Translations under genes and position numbers: made by a program
Origin: Candidatus Thalassarchaeaceae archaeon
GTDB lineage: Archaea; Thermoplasmatota; Poseidoniia; Poseidoniales; Thalassarchaeaceae
Assembly (NCBI GenBank): GCA_030751995.1
Contig: JASMFB010000007.1
Location: forward strand, 1 to 33,998
Length of the DNA: 33,998 nucleotides
Direction of reading: 5' to 3'
Part shown: in pieces, positions 23,169 through 30,851 of the stretch
Layout: every line of letters starts with the position of its first letter
Position numbering within the stretch: the stretch's first letter is position 1
The notes under the pieces: model-generated
Databases searched by the model: none
What the model was told of the DNA's origin: nothing
The model's input: only the letters and a program-made list of their open reading frames with translations

Positions 23169-23807
23169 TCACCCAACCGTCATACATCCCATGAACCAGA
23201 GCAGTGGACTGAGCACCACTCCAACAAGTGCTCCTGTGCCTAGCGCTCTCTCCCCAAACCCGAATCCAATAATTGTAGTCAACAGTGCAGTGAGTGGCCA
23301 AAGCACGCAAATTATTTCACCAAATCCACTACTATACACAGGCCCGTAATACATACTCTCTATTGACATCGTCGAGGGTATAACCCAGAAAGTGGAAAAA
23401 CCCAATCCAAAGAAAAACCATCGCCAATAAAAGGGCTTGACTTCGATGGCAACCCACTCCCCTTCATGTTGCACAAATTTGTATTTCTCCACCCCATAGT
23501 CGGCAATCTTTGATGGAATACCTGCAAGCCCATCTTCTTCCCAACCTTCGGACCAATCTTGTTCTTGAGGGACCTCAAATCGGGTTTGACATTCTGGACA
23601 CCTCGCTCCCCCGGTATATCCAATTGGAATTCTCAATTTCACATCGTCACAAGACGGACAGGAAACTTCGTACTTTTCCTCAGAAACGAATTTCTCCCCT
23701 TCTCTAAGTCGAGCAATCAATTCCGCCTTTTTCCCTGAGACGGGCAATCCCCGTTCCTTCAATTGCTCCTTGAGTTGAGCAACTGTCATTGAGTAGAAAT
23801 CATCCAT
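23169..23807 (-). CDS. SAP domain + zinc ribbon + multi-pass membrane protein
   Basis: This is a 212-residue protein. Residues 5-40 (YSMTVAQLKEQLKERGLPVSGKKAELIARL) form a clear SAP motif, a helix-extended-helix nucleic-acid-binding element. A zinc ribbon with C50-x2-C53 and C70-x2-C73 follows. An acidic, Trp-rich linker leads to three hydrophobic segments (about 128-146, 163-187 and 190-210). The protein would therefore place a DNA- or RNA-binding module at the cytoplasmic membrane face. The gene is convergent with the acyltransferase (4 bases between stops). A GTTTATC-type box 27-33 bases upstream suggests a leaderless transcript. The function is unknown. Confidence 0.8.
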   Translation of the reverse strand: MDDFYSMTVAQLKEQLKERGLPVSGKKAELIARLREGEKFVSEEKYEVSCPSCDDVKLRIPIGYTGGARCPECQTRFEVPQEQDWSEGWEEDGLAGIPSKIADYGVEKYKFVQHEGEWVAIEVKPFYWRWFFFGLGFSTFWVIPSTMSIESMYYGPVYSSGFGEIICVLWPLTALLTTIIGFGFGERALGTGALVGVVLSPLLWFMGCMTVG

Positions 23808-23833
23808 GATGCTTGAACCACCGCTGGAACAGC

Positions 23834-23840
23834 GATAAAC
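23834..23840 (-). promoter_or_regulatory. Possible TATA box of the SAP/zinc-ribbon membrane gene
   Basis: On the minus strand this reads GTTTATC, centred about 30 bases before the ATG at 23807, which would put transcription start at or next to the start codon. Only one AT-rich element of this kind is seen in the 51-base gap. Confidence 0.35.
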
Positions 23841-23858
23841 AAATGCCCGGACGTTGAA

Positions 23859-25532
23859 TCAAATTTCAACAAAGTCCGACGCACCACTTCGTGTTGCAAA
23901 GGCCCGCATCGCTTCGACGTAATCATCTGAAGATCCACCTTCAGCAAGCACACCACTGGCTTCGTACAGGGCCTTCAGTGCAGGCACCCAGTCACCACCC
24001 TTGTCGCGTGCATCAGAGCCAAAGTGCCAACCCTCTGATTCGGCCCTTTCATGAACGTTAATCCAAGCCCACCCAAGTGCTTCTTGCGCCGGTGTCTTAC
24101 CTTTCTTGGCCTTCGTGATTGTACTACCGACACCATCGATTCTTGCCTTACGAACCAATTCATCTGCATGTCCACACAATCCATCCATGTCCCCTGCATT
24201 CCATGGGAATCTAGACAGCATGACGTGTTCTGCCCTCTCAGATTCCATCTTTTTGAGGAAGGCACCAAAGCCTTGTTTCCGTTTGGTTTGCTTCTCAACA
24301 ATCTTCTCTGCTTCATCTCCGGTGATGCCATAGATTTCCTCTAGGACAAGGTCTCCCCATTGAGGCCATAGTGCGACGAGATTTGCATGACAGGACGTAT
24401 CTTCAAGTTTCAACACATCATCTTCAAGTTCTTCAAACGAACCGTCACTCCGGATATGTAGCCCCCCTTCTTCCAACGCTTTGGATAATATGAGTTCCAG
24501 CGCCGCCTTTTCAGGCGGCGATCCGTTAATCGCTTCAATCATCGATTCTCTATCGTCCATGGCCCACCAACGTTCACCTATGATACAACCTTCGTTCATG
24601 TTGAGGCACAGTGTTTTGCGCAGTGCCTTAGTGAGTTGTGAATCAGTCACAGAAAGATTGAGCCATGCTTCGACGACTTCGTCCACCTTCTCTTGAGCAG
24701 CGGATGGCAATTCCTTGTCTTCAGGCCAACCCTCTGGTCGCCAATTCCATTCGACTTCCGCGAAATCAACCAATCGTGGAGGCATCATTCGAAGGGCAAC
24801 TGATCGGAGTACAGACTCTTCAACAGCAACGCCTGCTAAATCACTCTCATCAAGAATGACAAGTGAATCACCTATCCTTAGGTGGACACCCTCACTCTGT
24901 TCAGAAGTGGCCGATGGCGAACAATGAATCCCATCCTTTTGTGTGAATTTCAGGGGTGAATCAGCAAGCCCTCCTTGTAACCACCCCTCCGGTGGCGCAG
25001 GGTCGCTCCCCGTGCAAATAATTCCGTCTTCCATAGAGAAGAACCACCAGCCCGAACGTGCATGGTCTTCCCATGCCAGCAACCGCTGGCGGGGGTGACC
25101 ATGGTTCTGGAATGAGACCAGATGTGTGGGTTTGGCAAGACCACGTCGTACATATGACGAATTTCCAAAGAGGGGGTGTGTAAATGTGGCTACCATACTC
25201 CTCTCATCATCATGCGATGCATGCAGTGATCCTGCGAGCGCACGGGCGGGACCATCACCTCTTTTCTTGGTCATGCGTTTACCCAACCATTTGCGATCAT
25301 TTTTCTTCGCAATTACTTTTGCACATTCTTTCAATGAACGCTGAACAGGATCCTTTCTTGCGCGCTTCACTGTATATGCAACGATTGGCATCATGGCGTG
25401 CGGATCATCCAGTAAATCTGACAGATTCTTCTCGAGACGTTTGAGAACTCCAGCCGAGGCACGCTTGGTTCCACGCGCACGCATCCGCTGCTTCTTTTGC
25501 CCAGGGAATTCGACTTTACTTGGTCCAGCCAC
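23859..25532 (-). CDS. Unrecognised 557-residue basic-N-terminal protein
   Basis: I do not recognise a family. The first 120 residues are strongly basic (QKKQRMRARGTKRASAG, AKVIAKKNDRKWLGKRMTKKRG), compatible with nucleic-acid or ribosome binding. The middle contains a Trp-rich stretch (ARSGWWFFSMEDGIICTG, WNWRPEGWPEDKE), and the C-terminal half is helical and acidic, with a Lys-rich patch (EKQTKRKQGFGAF). No signal peptide or membrane helix is present. The GTG start at 25532 has AGGAGGG 8 bases upstream; a GTG at 25592 overlapping the dph5 stop (GTGA) is the alternative. It lies on the same strand right after diphthine synthase and near the Trm5-class gene, so a role in translation is plausible but inferred only from context. 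Confidence 0.7.
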   Translation of the reverse strand: MAGPSKVEFPGQKKQRMRARGTKRASAGVLKRLEKNLSDLLDDPHAMMPIVAYTVKRARKDPVQRSLKECAKVIAKKNDRKWLGKRMTKKRGDGPARALAGSLHASHDDERSMVATFTHPLFGNSSYVRRGLAKPTHLVSFQNHGHPRQRLLAWEDHARSGWWFFSMEDGIICTGSDPAPPEGWLQGGLADSPLKFTQKDGIHCSPSATSEQSEGVHLRIGDSLVILDESDLAGVAVEESVLRSVALRMMPPRLVDFAEVEWNWRPEGWPEDKELPSAAQEKVDEVVEAWLNLSVTDSQLTKALRKTLCLNMNEGCIIGERWWAMDDRESMIEAINGSPPEKAALELILSKALEEGGLHIRSDGSFEELEDDVLKLEDTSCHANLVALWPQWGDLVLEEIYGITGDEAEKIVEKQTKRKQGFGAFLKKMESERAEHVMLSRFPWNAGDMDGLCGHADELVRKARIDGVGSTITKAKKGKTPAQEALGWAWINVHERAESEGWHFGSDARDKGGDWVPALKALYEASGVLAEGGSSDDYVEAMRAFATRSGASDFVEI

Positions 25533-25540
25533 TATGCATC

Positions 25541-25547
25541 CCCTCCT
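25541..25547 (-). promoter_or_regulatory. Shine-Dalgarno site deciding the start of the 557-residue gene
   Basis: The minus strand reads AGGAGGG here, 8 bases before the GTG at 25532. This is the strongest such match seen by eye in the window and argues against the upstream GTG at 25592. Confidence 0.65.
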
Positions 25548-25588
25548 GTCCGAAATCCATGCTTGGCTTGACGCCTCCGGCGAACAAT

Positions 25589-26359
25589 TCACCACCTCGC
25601 TAACGCAGCGGCCTCAACATCGTGTAAATTCGCGGGCACGAGGAGACAATGTATGCGCCCCCCTTTAATCCCTGAGATTTCATCTGGTGTACCTACTGAA
25701 ATTCGAGCATCTTCCGTGCCCATGTCTGAGCAGAGAACAAGAGTCCAATCCTCAACTTCAACATCCAATCTCTCCGCCATCCTCTGTAGAACGTCTACAG
25801 CAATCCAGGGTGTCATGGGACTTTGTTCTCCCTCGCCCATCCCGGTTGGATCTAGGTCGAGTAGGGCCAGAGTATGCAGGTCACGTTCCCGATTGGCAAG
25901 AATGATTTCCAAAGGTGAAGTGGGCAGGTAGTCCCCGTAGGGATAAGCAAAGGTACACTGCCTTCCAAATCGATATGATTGCAATCCAACAGCACCAGTG
26001 ACAATTGTCGTTATGGACACTCCATGTTCGACATGACATGGCACTCCCATTTCCTCACAGCGAATTTGCAGATCAACGTGAGTGGTCGCTTGAAGAGGGT
26101 CGCCAACAACCAGAAGCGCCACCTTTGCGGTTTGGGCCAATGCTAGCAAATCATGCGGCTCTTCAACTGCGGACCGCATCCTCAATTCCCAGTGACCAAT
26201 CAATCCTTCCATGTTCACCAATTCATCAGGTGGCAAGAGAGCTGTATATCCCTCGAGGAATCGATAATCTGCGCTGCGCGCAGCATCTAGTGCTGCAACC
26301 GTCATCTGTTGCAAATCTCCGGGCCCCAACCCAATCAACCAGAGACCATTTTCACCCAT
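25589..26359 (-). CDS. dph5: Diphthine synthase (diphthamide biosynthesis methyltransferase)
   Basis: This 256-residue enzyme uses S-adenosylmethionine to methylate the modified histidine of translation elongation factor 2 on the way to diphthamide. The tetrapyrrole-methylase-like fold is shown by LWLIGLGPGDLQQMT at the N-terminus, FLEGYTALLP, then VALLVVGDPLQATTH, GVSITTIVTGAVGLQSYRFGRQCTF, and RDLHTLALLDLDPT. These are the hallmark blocks of archaeal Dph5. The length is normal for the family. It is divergent from the Trm5-class gene (54-base gap), and its stop lies just before the unrecognised 557-residue gene on the same strand, which forms an operon-like pair with it. Confidence 0.95.
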   Translation of the reverse strand: MGENGLWLIGLGPGDLQQMTVAALDAARSADYRFLEGYTALLPPDELVNMEGLIGHWELRMRSAVEEPHDLLALAQTAKVALLVVGDPLQATTHVDLQIRCEEMGVPCHVEHGVSITTIVTGAVGLQSYRFGRQCTFAYPYGDYLPTSPLEIILANRERDLHTLALLDLDPTGMGEGEQSPMTPWIAVDVLQRMAERLDVEVEDWTLVLCSDMGTEDARISVGTPDEISGIKGGRIHCLLVPANLHDVEAAALARW

Positions 26360-26413
26360 TGTCTCCCTCCGTCACCGTCAAGCGGGGCAGGCCCGTCGAC
26401 CCCATCGAGCGTC

Positions 26414-27460
26414 ATGCTTCATTTGAGAGTGCCGAGCCAAGATACGGATCGTATTCTCCAGCAACTCAAGGCTGCATCAGCATTACCTGAGGGCGCCAGA
26501 GTGCAAATGGATCCAAACGATTCCGAATACCGCTATATTCCATTCATTGGCAATTTACCACCATCAATAGCAGAACATTACTCCTCAGTCGACATCGAGG
26601 TGCAACCCCCCGCACCACGAACTTACAGAGATCACTTAGTTGCCCTACTCTCGTCCGAAGTTGTTTCATCGATTGAGTGGCCAACTCGTCACGAGTTTGT
26701 TGGCGACCTCATCCTCATCAAACTTGATGATGAACAACGTCAGTATGGTGGTGCGATTGGTGATGCCCTGCTTCTCCAACACTCTCGAACTCGAGCGGTT
26801 TTCGAAGATCTTGGTGTCACAGGTACATTCCGTGTTCGTGATCTCAAATTACTAGCGGTTCGTGAGGACCAAGATTCGTCGACACGAACACAGATTATTG
26901 AGAACGGCCATTATCTGTGGACCAACCCGGCCACCGTCTATTATTCGTCTAGACTTTCCCACGAGCGTGAAGGAACACTTGCTTGTGCTGAGAAATTGCG
27001 CGATGAAGTGGGACGACCATTAGTTGTCTGTGATCCATACGCGGGCGTTGGACCATCATTACTTCCCTTAATTTCTGAACCAGATTTGGTTGGTGAATTG
27101 TTTGCCGGTGACTTGAATCCTGCGGCAGTCGAGTTCCTTAGGGAGAATATCAACTACACATCAGCAACCATCGAATGCACGGATGCTCGTCTACTCAAAG
27201 ACCGCCCAGAGATGTGTGGCAAGTTTGACCTACTATTGGTCAACATCCCCCACGATACTCTCGAACATCTGCCTGACCTCCTCCCACTGGTACGAATGGG
27301 AGGAATTATCCGGGGGTGGGCAATCATCGAACAATCAGATTTCCAAACATCACAACAACTGCTTCGAGATACTCTAGGTTCGGAGGCGACTTTCGAGAGT
27401 CGACGATCCTATTCCGCCTCTGCAAACCTCTGTAGATTTGAAGCACGCAAGGCTGCGTAA
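26414..27460 (+). CDS. Trm5/Tyw2-class tRNA methyltransferase
   Basis: This 348-residue enzyme is of the class that acts at G37 of tRNA (N1-methylation or wybutosine-pathway aminocarboxypropyl transfer). The N-terminal part includes PRTYRDHLVALL, and YSSRLSHEREGTLACAEKL precedes the Rossmann core. SAM motif I is VCDPYAGVGPSLLPLI, the acidic residue is in GDLNPAAVEFLRENI and the catalytic-loop equivalent of Trm5 NLP reads VNIPHDTLEHL. The ATG at 26414 is chosen: a frame start at 26309 lies inside the divergent dph5 gene. Methyl versus aminocarboxypropyl transfer cannot be told apart by eye. Together with Dph5 and two tRNA genes it makes this a translation-oriented stretch. Confidence 0.9.
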   Translation: MLHLRVPSQDTDRILQQLKAASALPEGARVQMDPNDSEYRYIPFIGNLPPSIAEHYSSVDIEVQPPAPRTYRDHLVALLSSEVVSSIEWPTRHEFVGDLILIKLDDEQRQYGGAIGDALLLQHSRTRAVFEDLGVTGTFRVRDLKLLAVREDQDSSTRTQIIENGHYLWTNPATVYYSSRLSHEREGTLACAEKLRDEVGRPLVVCDPYAGVGPSLLPLISEPDLVGELFAGDLNPAAVEFLRENINYTSATIECTDARLLKDRPEMCGKFDLLLVNIPHDTLEHLPDLLPLVRMGGIIRGWAIIEQSDFQTSQQLLRDTLGSEATFESRRSYSASANLCRFEARKAA

Positions 27461-27471
27461 TTCACGTGGAT

Positions 27472-27547
27472 TGGCGCCCCCGCCGGGATTTGAACCCGGG
27501 TCGGAGCCTCGACAGGGCTCCATGATAGGCCACTACACTACAGGGGC
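27472..27547 (-). tRNA. tRNA-Asp (anticodon GTC), CCA encoded
   Basis: The minus strand folds as a cloverleaf: acceptor GCCCCTG/CGGGGGC (one T-G wobble), D arm, anticodon stem GAGCC/GGCTC with loop CTGTCGA (anticodon GTC), T stem CCGGG/CCCGG with loop TTCAAAT, discriminator G73 and an encoded CCA at 27472-27474. G73 and GTC both fit archaeal tRNA-Asp. No intron is seen. Confidence 0.95.
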
Positions 27548-27573
27548 TGAGCGGACAAGCGACAGCGGACCTG

Positions 27574-27581
27574 TATTTAAT
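27574..27581 (-). promoter_or_regulatory. TATA box of tRNA-Asp
   Basis: The minus strand reads ATTAAATA, 27 bases upstream of the tRNA-Asp 5' end, close to the archaeal TTTAWATA consensus and at the expected distance. Because this gap is also the upstream region of the aldolase-like gene, the same bases (TATTTAAT on the plus strand) could serve it too. Confidence 0.7.
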
Positions 27582-27611
27582 CGGTACTTGTTCCGCCGTT
27601 TGGGTGCGGCC

Positions 27612-28652
27612 GTGAGCGATGAGGTTGTTGAGGATGACGATGGCTCAGATGAGATGCTTGCAAAGGTGACAGGAGGACCCCCTTCCAGTCCCCCAAGTGG
27701 ACCGCCCAGTGGGCCACCCAGTGGGCCACCTAGTGGCCCACCCACAGGACCCCCTGGTGGTGGTGCAGGAGGCCGAGCAATGTTTGGCGGAGGGTCAGCA
27801 CCCCCAAGTGGACCACCCGCTTCTCGACCATCGGCTCCATCCGGCGCTCAATCGATGCACACTGGTTCCAGCGTCGTCATCGAAGCGAGCCAAGAGAAAA
27901 TTGAGACCGTAAAGAAAACAGTTGACGGTGATGAGAAAGTGGAATTGGAACAATTGCGTGAAGAGAATGCCACTCTCAAACAAGGAATGGCCGCTGCTAG
28001 CGAAGTCATTCAGGAGGTCGAGAACCCCCCAATGCCACCTATCGTTGGCGAAGGATACGTCGTTCCCGGGGAGATTGTGGGTTTGTTTGCAACATTGGGA
28101 CGGCAACTGCACAAAGAGCGCCTTCTCCATGGAACTGCGGGTTCATTCAGCCTTCTTTCACCAACTTCACCAGGATTAGTCCATATCACACGCGAGGGTG
28201 CCGCACTTGGATTGATGAATGAATCCGATCTCATCACGGGACGACTTGGTGATGCAGCCCCAAATCAAGCCAGTGAGGATTGGCGAATTCATAGCGTAGC
28301 GCTGGCAATCGCTAGCCTTGAAAATGAAGGGCGTGGTGCTTGTGTCCACGTCGCAGCACCCTACACAACAACTCTGAGTCTGGAGAAGGATCGATACGCC
28401 CTTGTGCCTACAGATTTTGAAGGCCGCACCAATTTTGGCAGAGCGACAATCGTCGACGTTCAGTACAATGACATGGAAGGATATCTAGTTGAGATTACAG
28501 AAGCACTCAAACAAACTGGGAACAAATTATTCGTTGCCCGGGGGAACGGTGTTTACGCATTGGGTGCTGATTTGTTGGAAGCTTGGGGCCATGCAGCGAC
28601 CTTTGAACACAGCATGCGCATTCTCTATCTCAGTGAATTGGCGGACCTCTGA
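27612..28652 (+). CDS. Class II aldolase/adducin-like protein with Ser-Gly-Pro-Pro repeats
   Basis: This 346-residue three-part protein has an acidic start (1-15), a low-complexity Gly/Pro region (about 21-80) with SGPP repeats at 29-48, and a Glu/Lys-rich coiled coil (about 105-137). A C-terminal domain (about 155-346) resembles the class II aldolase fold: KERLLHGTAGSFSLLS, LVHITREGAALGLMNESDLI, SEDWRIHSVALAI, CVHVAAPYTTTLS and VYALGADLLEAWGHAATFEHSMRILYLSEL. The metal triad is incomplete: the H-x-H pair reads H246-V-A248, and the usual NHG reads RGNG (310-313), so aldolase activity is doubtful. The GTG at 27612 is used because an earlier frame start at 27438 runs through the antisense of tRNA-Asp. 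Confidence 0.75.
   Translation: MSDEVVEDDDGSDEMLAKVTGGPPSSPPSGPPSGPPSGPPSGPPTGPPGGGAGGRAMFGGGSAPPSGPPASRPSAPSGAQSMHTGSSVVIEASQEKIETVKKTVDGDEKVELEQLREENATLKQGMAAASEVIQEVENPPMPPIVGEGYVVPGEIVGLFATLGRQLHKERLLHGTAGSFSLLSPTSPGLVHITREGAALGLMNESDLITGRLGDAAPNQASEDWRIHSVALAIASLENEGRGACVHVAAPYTTTLSLEKDRYALVPTDFEGRTNFGRATIVDVQYNDMEGYLVEITEALKQTGNKLFVARGNGVYALGADLLEAWGHAATFEHSMRILYLSELADL
27696..27755 (+). repeat. Five tandem 12-base units encoding (S/T)GPP
   Basis: Five consecutive 12-base units start at 27696, 27708, 27720, 27732 and 27744, each reading Ser or Thr-Gly-Pro-Pro. Third-base differences among units show that they are not a fresh slippage product. Similar Gly/Pro codons continue on both sides. 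Confidence 0.85.
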
Positions 28653-28693
28653 GTTCCGCCACCTTGATTGAGCGCCAACCTCGGCGACGACCA

Positions 28694-29287
28694 ATGAGTG
28701 ACGTTGCCTTGGTCATCGATGTCGTGGACAACGGCGGACAATGGACTCACCGTGAATGGCGAATGTTACGGTATCTTGGTGTAGACACACAGATTATCGC
28801 TAATATGACTCCAATTTCAGATCTTAGGGAACTTGACGGACTAATCCTGTCAGGGGGCGCCGCGCGTGTCGGTTTGACAGGTGAACTTGGAAACTGTGGC
28901 GCCTATCTGGAATTAGATTTGCCGATATTGGGAATATGTGCTGGCCACCAGTTCATGGCTGGATTCTATGGGGGCGAGGCGGCAGAAGCACCCGCTCCAG
29001 AGTTTGGCGCAGCCAACATCAATTTGGTCAACGGCGGAGGAAAAATCTTCATTGGAACTCCAGAAAAGCAGGTTGTTTGGGAATCACACAACGATGAAGT
29101 GAGTGTAGTGCCTGAAGGATTCTTCATCACTGCGAGCAGTGAATCGTGTGAAGTTCAAGGAATGGAAAACGAAGCTGGCAACCGTTTTGGTCTCCAATTT
29201 CATCCTGAAGTGAACGACTCTGAATTTGGTCAGAACATGTTCCAGAATTTCATTCAGATATGCCGCGATTCTCGAGATTCCTCTTGA
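28694..29287 (+). CDS. guaAA: GMP synthase glutaminase subunit A
   Basis: This is a 197-residue class I glutamine amidotransferase that supplies ammonia for making GMP from XMP; in archaea it is a separate subunit from the ATP-pyrophosphatase subunit. The N-terminus ALVIDVVDNGGQWTHREWRML matches the family's DNGGQ start. The oxyanion SGG is in LILSGGAAR, the nucleophile Cys in LGICAGHQFMAG, and the His-Glu pair in LQFHPEVNDSEFG. The ATG at 28694 is chosen over a frame start at 28664, which adds ten unlikely residues. The synthetase subunit B is not in the window. It is followed on the same strand by rpoP after 67 bases. Confidence 0.94.
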   Translation: MSDVALVIDVVDNGGQWTHREWRMLRYLGVDTQIIANMTPISDLRELDGLILSGGAARVGLTGELGNCGAYLELDLPILGICAGHQFMAGFYGGEAAEAPAPEFGAANINLVNGGGKIFIGTPEKQVVWESHNDEVSVVPEGFFITASSESCEVQGMENEAGNRFGLQFHPEVNDSEFGQNMFQNFIQICRDSRDSS

Positions 29288-29354
29288 ATCCCTCTCTTTT
29301 CTCAACCCTTCGTGGGCGACGGCTTCAAATGGGAGTGGTAGGTCGGCGGATTCG

Positions 29355-29504
29355 ATGGTCAAGTCGGTTACCTACAAGTGTCTGCGTTGTGGGCACCTCG
29401 ATGAGTTTGAGGGCACACGAACTGGAATCGCCTGCAAGGCGTGCGGATTCCGTATTTTTGTCAAACCACGTCGTCAAGGTCACAAGACCCTAGATGCGAT
29501 TTGA
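29355..29504 (+). CDS. rpoP: DNA-directed RNA polymerase subunit P (Rpo12)
   Basis: This 49-residue zinc-ribbon subunit of archaeal RNA polymerase is equivalent to eukaryotic Rpb12. It shows C9-x2-C12 (YKCLRCG), then C27-x2-C30 (IACKACGFRIFVKPR) with the conserved basic run that contacts the polymerase core. The ATG at 29355 (MVKSV) gives the normal family length. It sits 40 bases upstream of the RFC-like ATPase on the same strand. Confidence 0.93.
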   Translation: MVKSVTYKCLRCGHLDEFEGTRTGIACKACGFRIFVKPRRQGHKTLDAI

Positions 29505-29544
29505 AGCGTCTTGTTGAAAGACTGCGGCACCCCCGCTATTGTCT

Positions 29545-30681
29545 ATGGCCTCGTGGCTTTCCACACACGCACCCAAGCGGTTCGATGATCTGGCCATGCC
29601 GCCACAGATTCGTGAACAATTCATTCGTGCAAGTTTGGCTGGCAACCCCCCACATATGCTGATCACCGGTCCGGCTGGTGTTGGGAAAACCGCCGCATGG
29701 CGTTTGGTTGCACGCCAAGTTCTGGGGCCTGGGTGGAAAGCAACAAGTCACGTTTTGCAGGCACGCAATCTCTCTCGCCAAGCAGGTGCCATGAAAACAT
29801 TCGAGGAATTTCTGCGCCCCGCAGGGCTCAAGTCATCAGACACACTAGCCAGTCGCACCAGTTTGGATGCTTTTGACCGGAACATGTGGGATGGAGATGT
29901 TGGCGAGGCACCCTGTGGTGAAGAAGCCCAGATGGAATTCGGCCGTGCGCCCGTGAGCCGCTTGATTGTCATTGAAGATGCCGACCATCTCGGATTTCGT
30001 AGACAACCATATCTCCGTCGCATGATGGAATCTGAATCGCACACAACCCGTTTCATTTTCACAGCCAGAGCACCCAGTCGCATCATCGATGCTCTGAGGA
30101 GCCGAATGCAACACATCAGAATTCCAGCAATCGAATCTGAAGAAATCGTCGCGACCGTCCAAAAGGTTGCATCATTGGAAGGCGTCACCATCGCAGACGG
30201 GATGGCAGAGGATCTCGCTCATATCGCGGATGGAAATCTCCGAAAGGCCCTATTTACGACTGAACTATTGGCAAGACGTAACATGACCGGCGAGCGAAAT
30301 AGATTGTACGAACTCGTTTCAGAAAGTACACTACAGCACGCTCGTCGAATGATTGAACTGGCTCTACGTGGACGTGTTATTGAGTGGCGCTGGGAGAAAC
30401 AGCGGGGCCGAAACGTCAAGACCCTCGAGGGAGCTATGGGTCAGTTGGATGAGATGATGGGTGTCCATGCATTGGATGCCGAAGATGTCGTTCATCAAAT
30501 CCACATGGAACTCGTCGGTAGTCGCCTCATGCTAGCACCCGAACTCCGTAACGAGATGCTCGACGCACTCGCAGATTGTGATGTTTCATTGCGCCGAACG
30601 ATTCATTCTCGAATTCAAATCGAACATTTCCTGCACCAAGTTTCAGATGCAGGGCGTCGTCATGGCCTCGCCATGAGTTGA
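29545..30681 (+). CDS. Replication factor C small-subunit-like AAA+ ATPase (divergent)
   Basis: This 378-residue clamp-loader relative starts with STHAPKRFDDLAMPPQIREQ in place of the usual EKYRP-xxL. The P-loop is ITGPAGVGKTAAW (G42-T49). Walker B reads LIVIEDADHL, so the canonical Asp-Glu order is swapped to Glu-Asp. About 35 extra residues sit between the P-loop region and Walker B compared with normal RFC-small. Sensor and finger segments are FIFTARAPSRIIDALRSRM, with the RFC SRC box changed to SRM but the Arg kept. DGNLRKALFTTELL matches sensor 2, and a C-terminal helical collar follows. It could be one of several RFC-type subunits. The stop is 3 bases from the convergent tRNA-Arg. Confidence 0.85.
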   Translation: MASWLSTHAPKRFDDLAMPPQIREQFIRASLAGNPPHMLITGPAGVGKTAAWRLVARQVLGPGWKATSHVLQARNLSRQAGAMKTFEEFLRPAGLKSSDTLASRTSLDAFDRNMWDGDVGEAPCGEEAQMEFGRAPVSRLIVIEDADHLGFRRQPYLRRMMESESHTTRFIFTARAPSRIIDALRSRMQHIRIPAIESEEIVATVQKVASLEGVTIADGMAEDLAHIADGNLRKALFTTELLARRNMTGERNRLYELVSESTLQHARRMIELALRGRVIEWRWEKQRGRNVKTLEGAMGQLDEMMGVHALDAEDVVHQIHMELVGSRLMLAPELRNEMLDALADCDVSLRRTIHSRIQIEHFLHQVSDAGRRHGLAMS

Positions 30682-30684
30682 ATG

Positions 30685-30761
30685 TGGCGGGCGCGGCAGG
30701 ATTCGAACCCACGGAACCCGGCTTAGGAGGCCGGTGCACTATCCAGCTATGCGACGCGCCC
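30685..30761 (-). tRNA. tRNA-Arg (anticodon CCT), CCA encoded
   Basis: The minus-strand cloverleaf has acceptor GGGCGCG/CGCGCCC, anticodon stem CCGGC/GCCGG with loop CTCCTAA (anticodon CCT), T stem GTGGG/CCTGC with two wobble pairs and loop TTCGAAT, discriminator G and an encoded CCA at 30685-30687. No clear TATA box is seen at the expected spot upstream. Confidence 0.93.
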
Positions 30762-30851
30762 ACCCATTCCTCTTGTTCGACATTCAAGGAGGTTGCGGCA
30801 GCGCCCAGCGTCACCCTGATGACCTATTGCCGACTCACCTCTCTTGTTCCG

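Noticed and set aside
27688-27780. Short GC-rich tandem repeats considered as a CRISPR-like or regulatory array
   Set aside because: Units are 12 bases without spacers, in frame, and code SGPP; they are a protein repeat.
27612-28652. Calling this gene a working L-fuculose-phosphate aldolase
   Set aside because: Two of three zinc ligands are missing, so only the fold is claimed.
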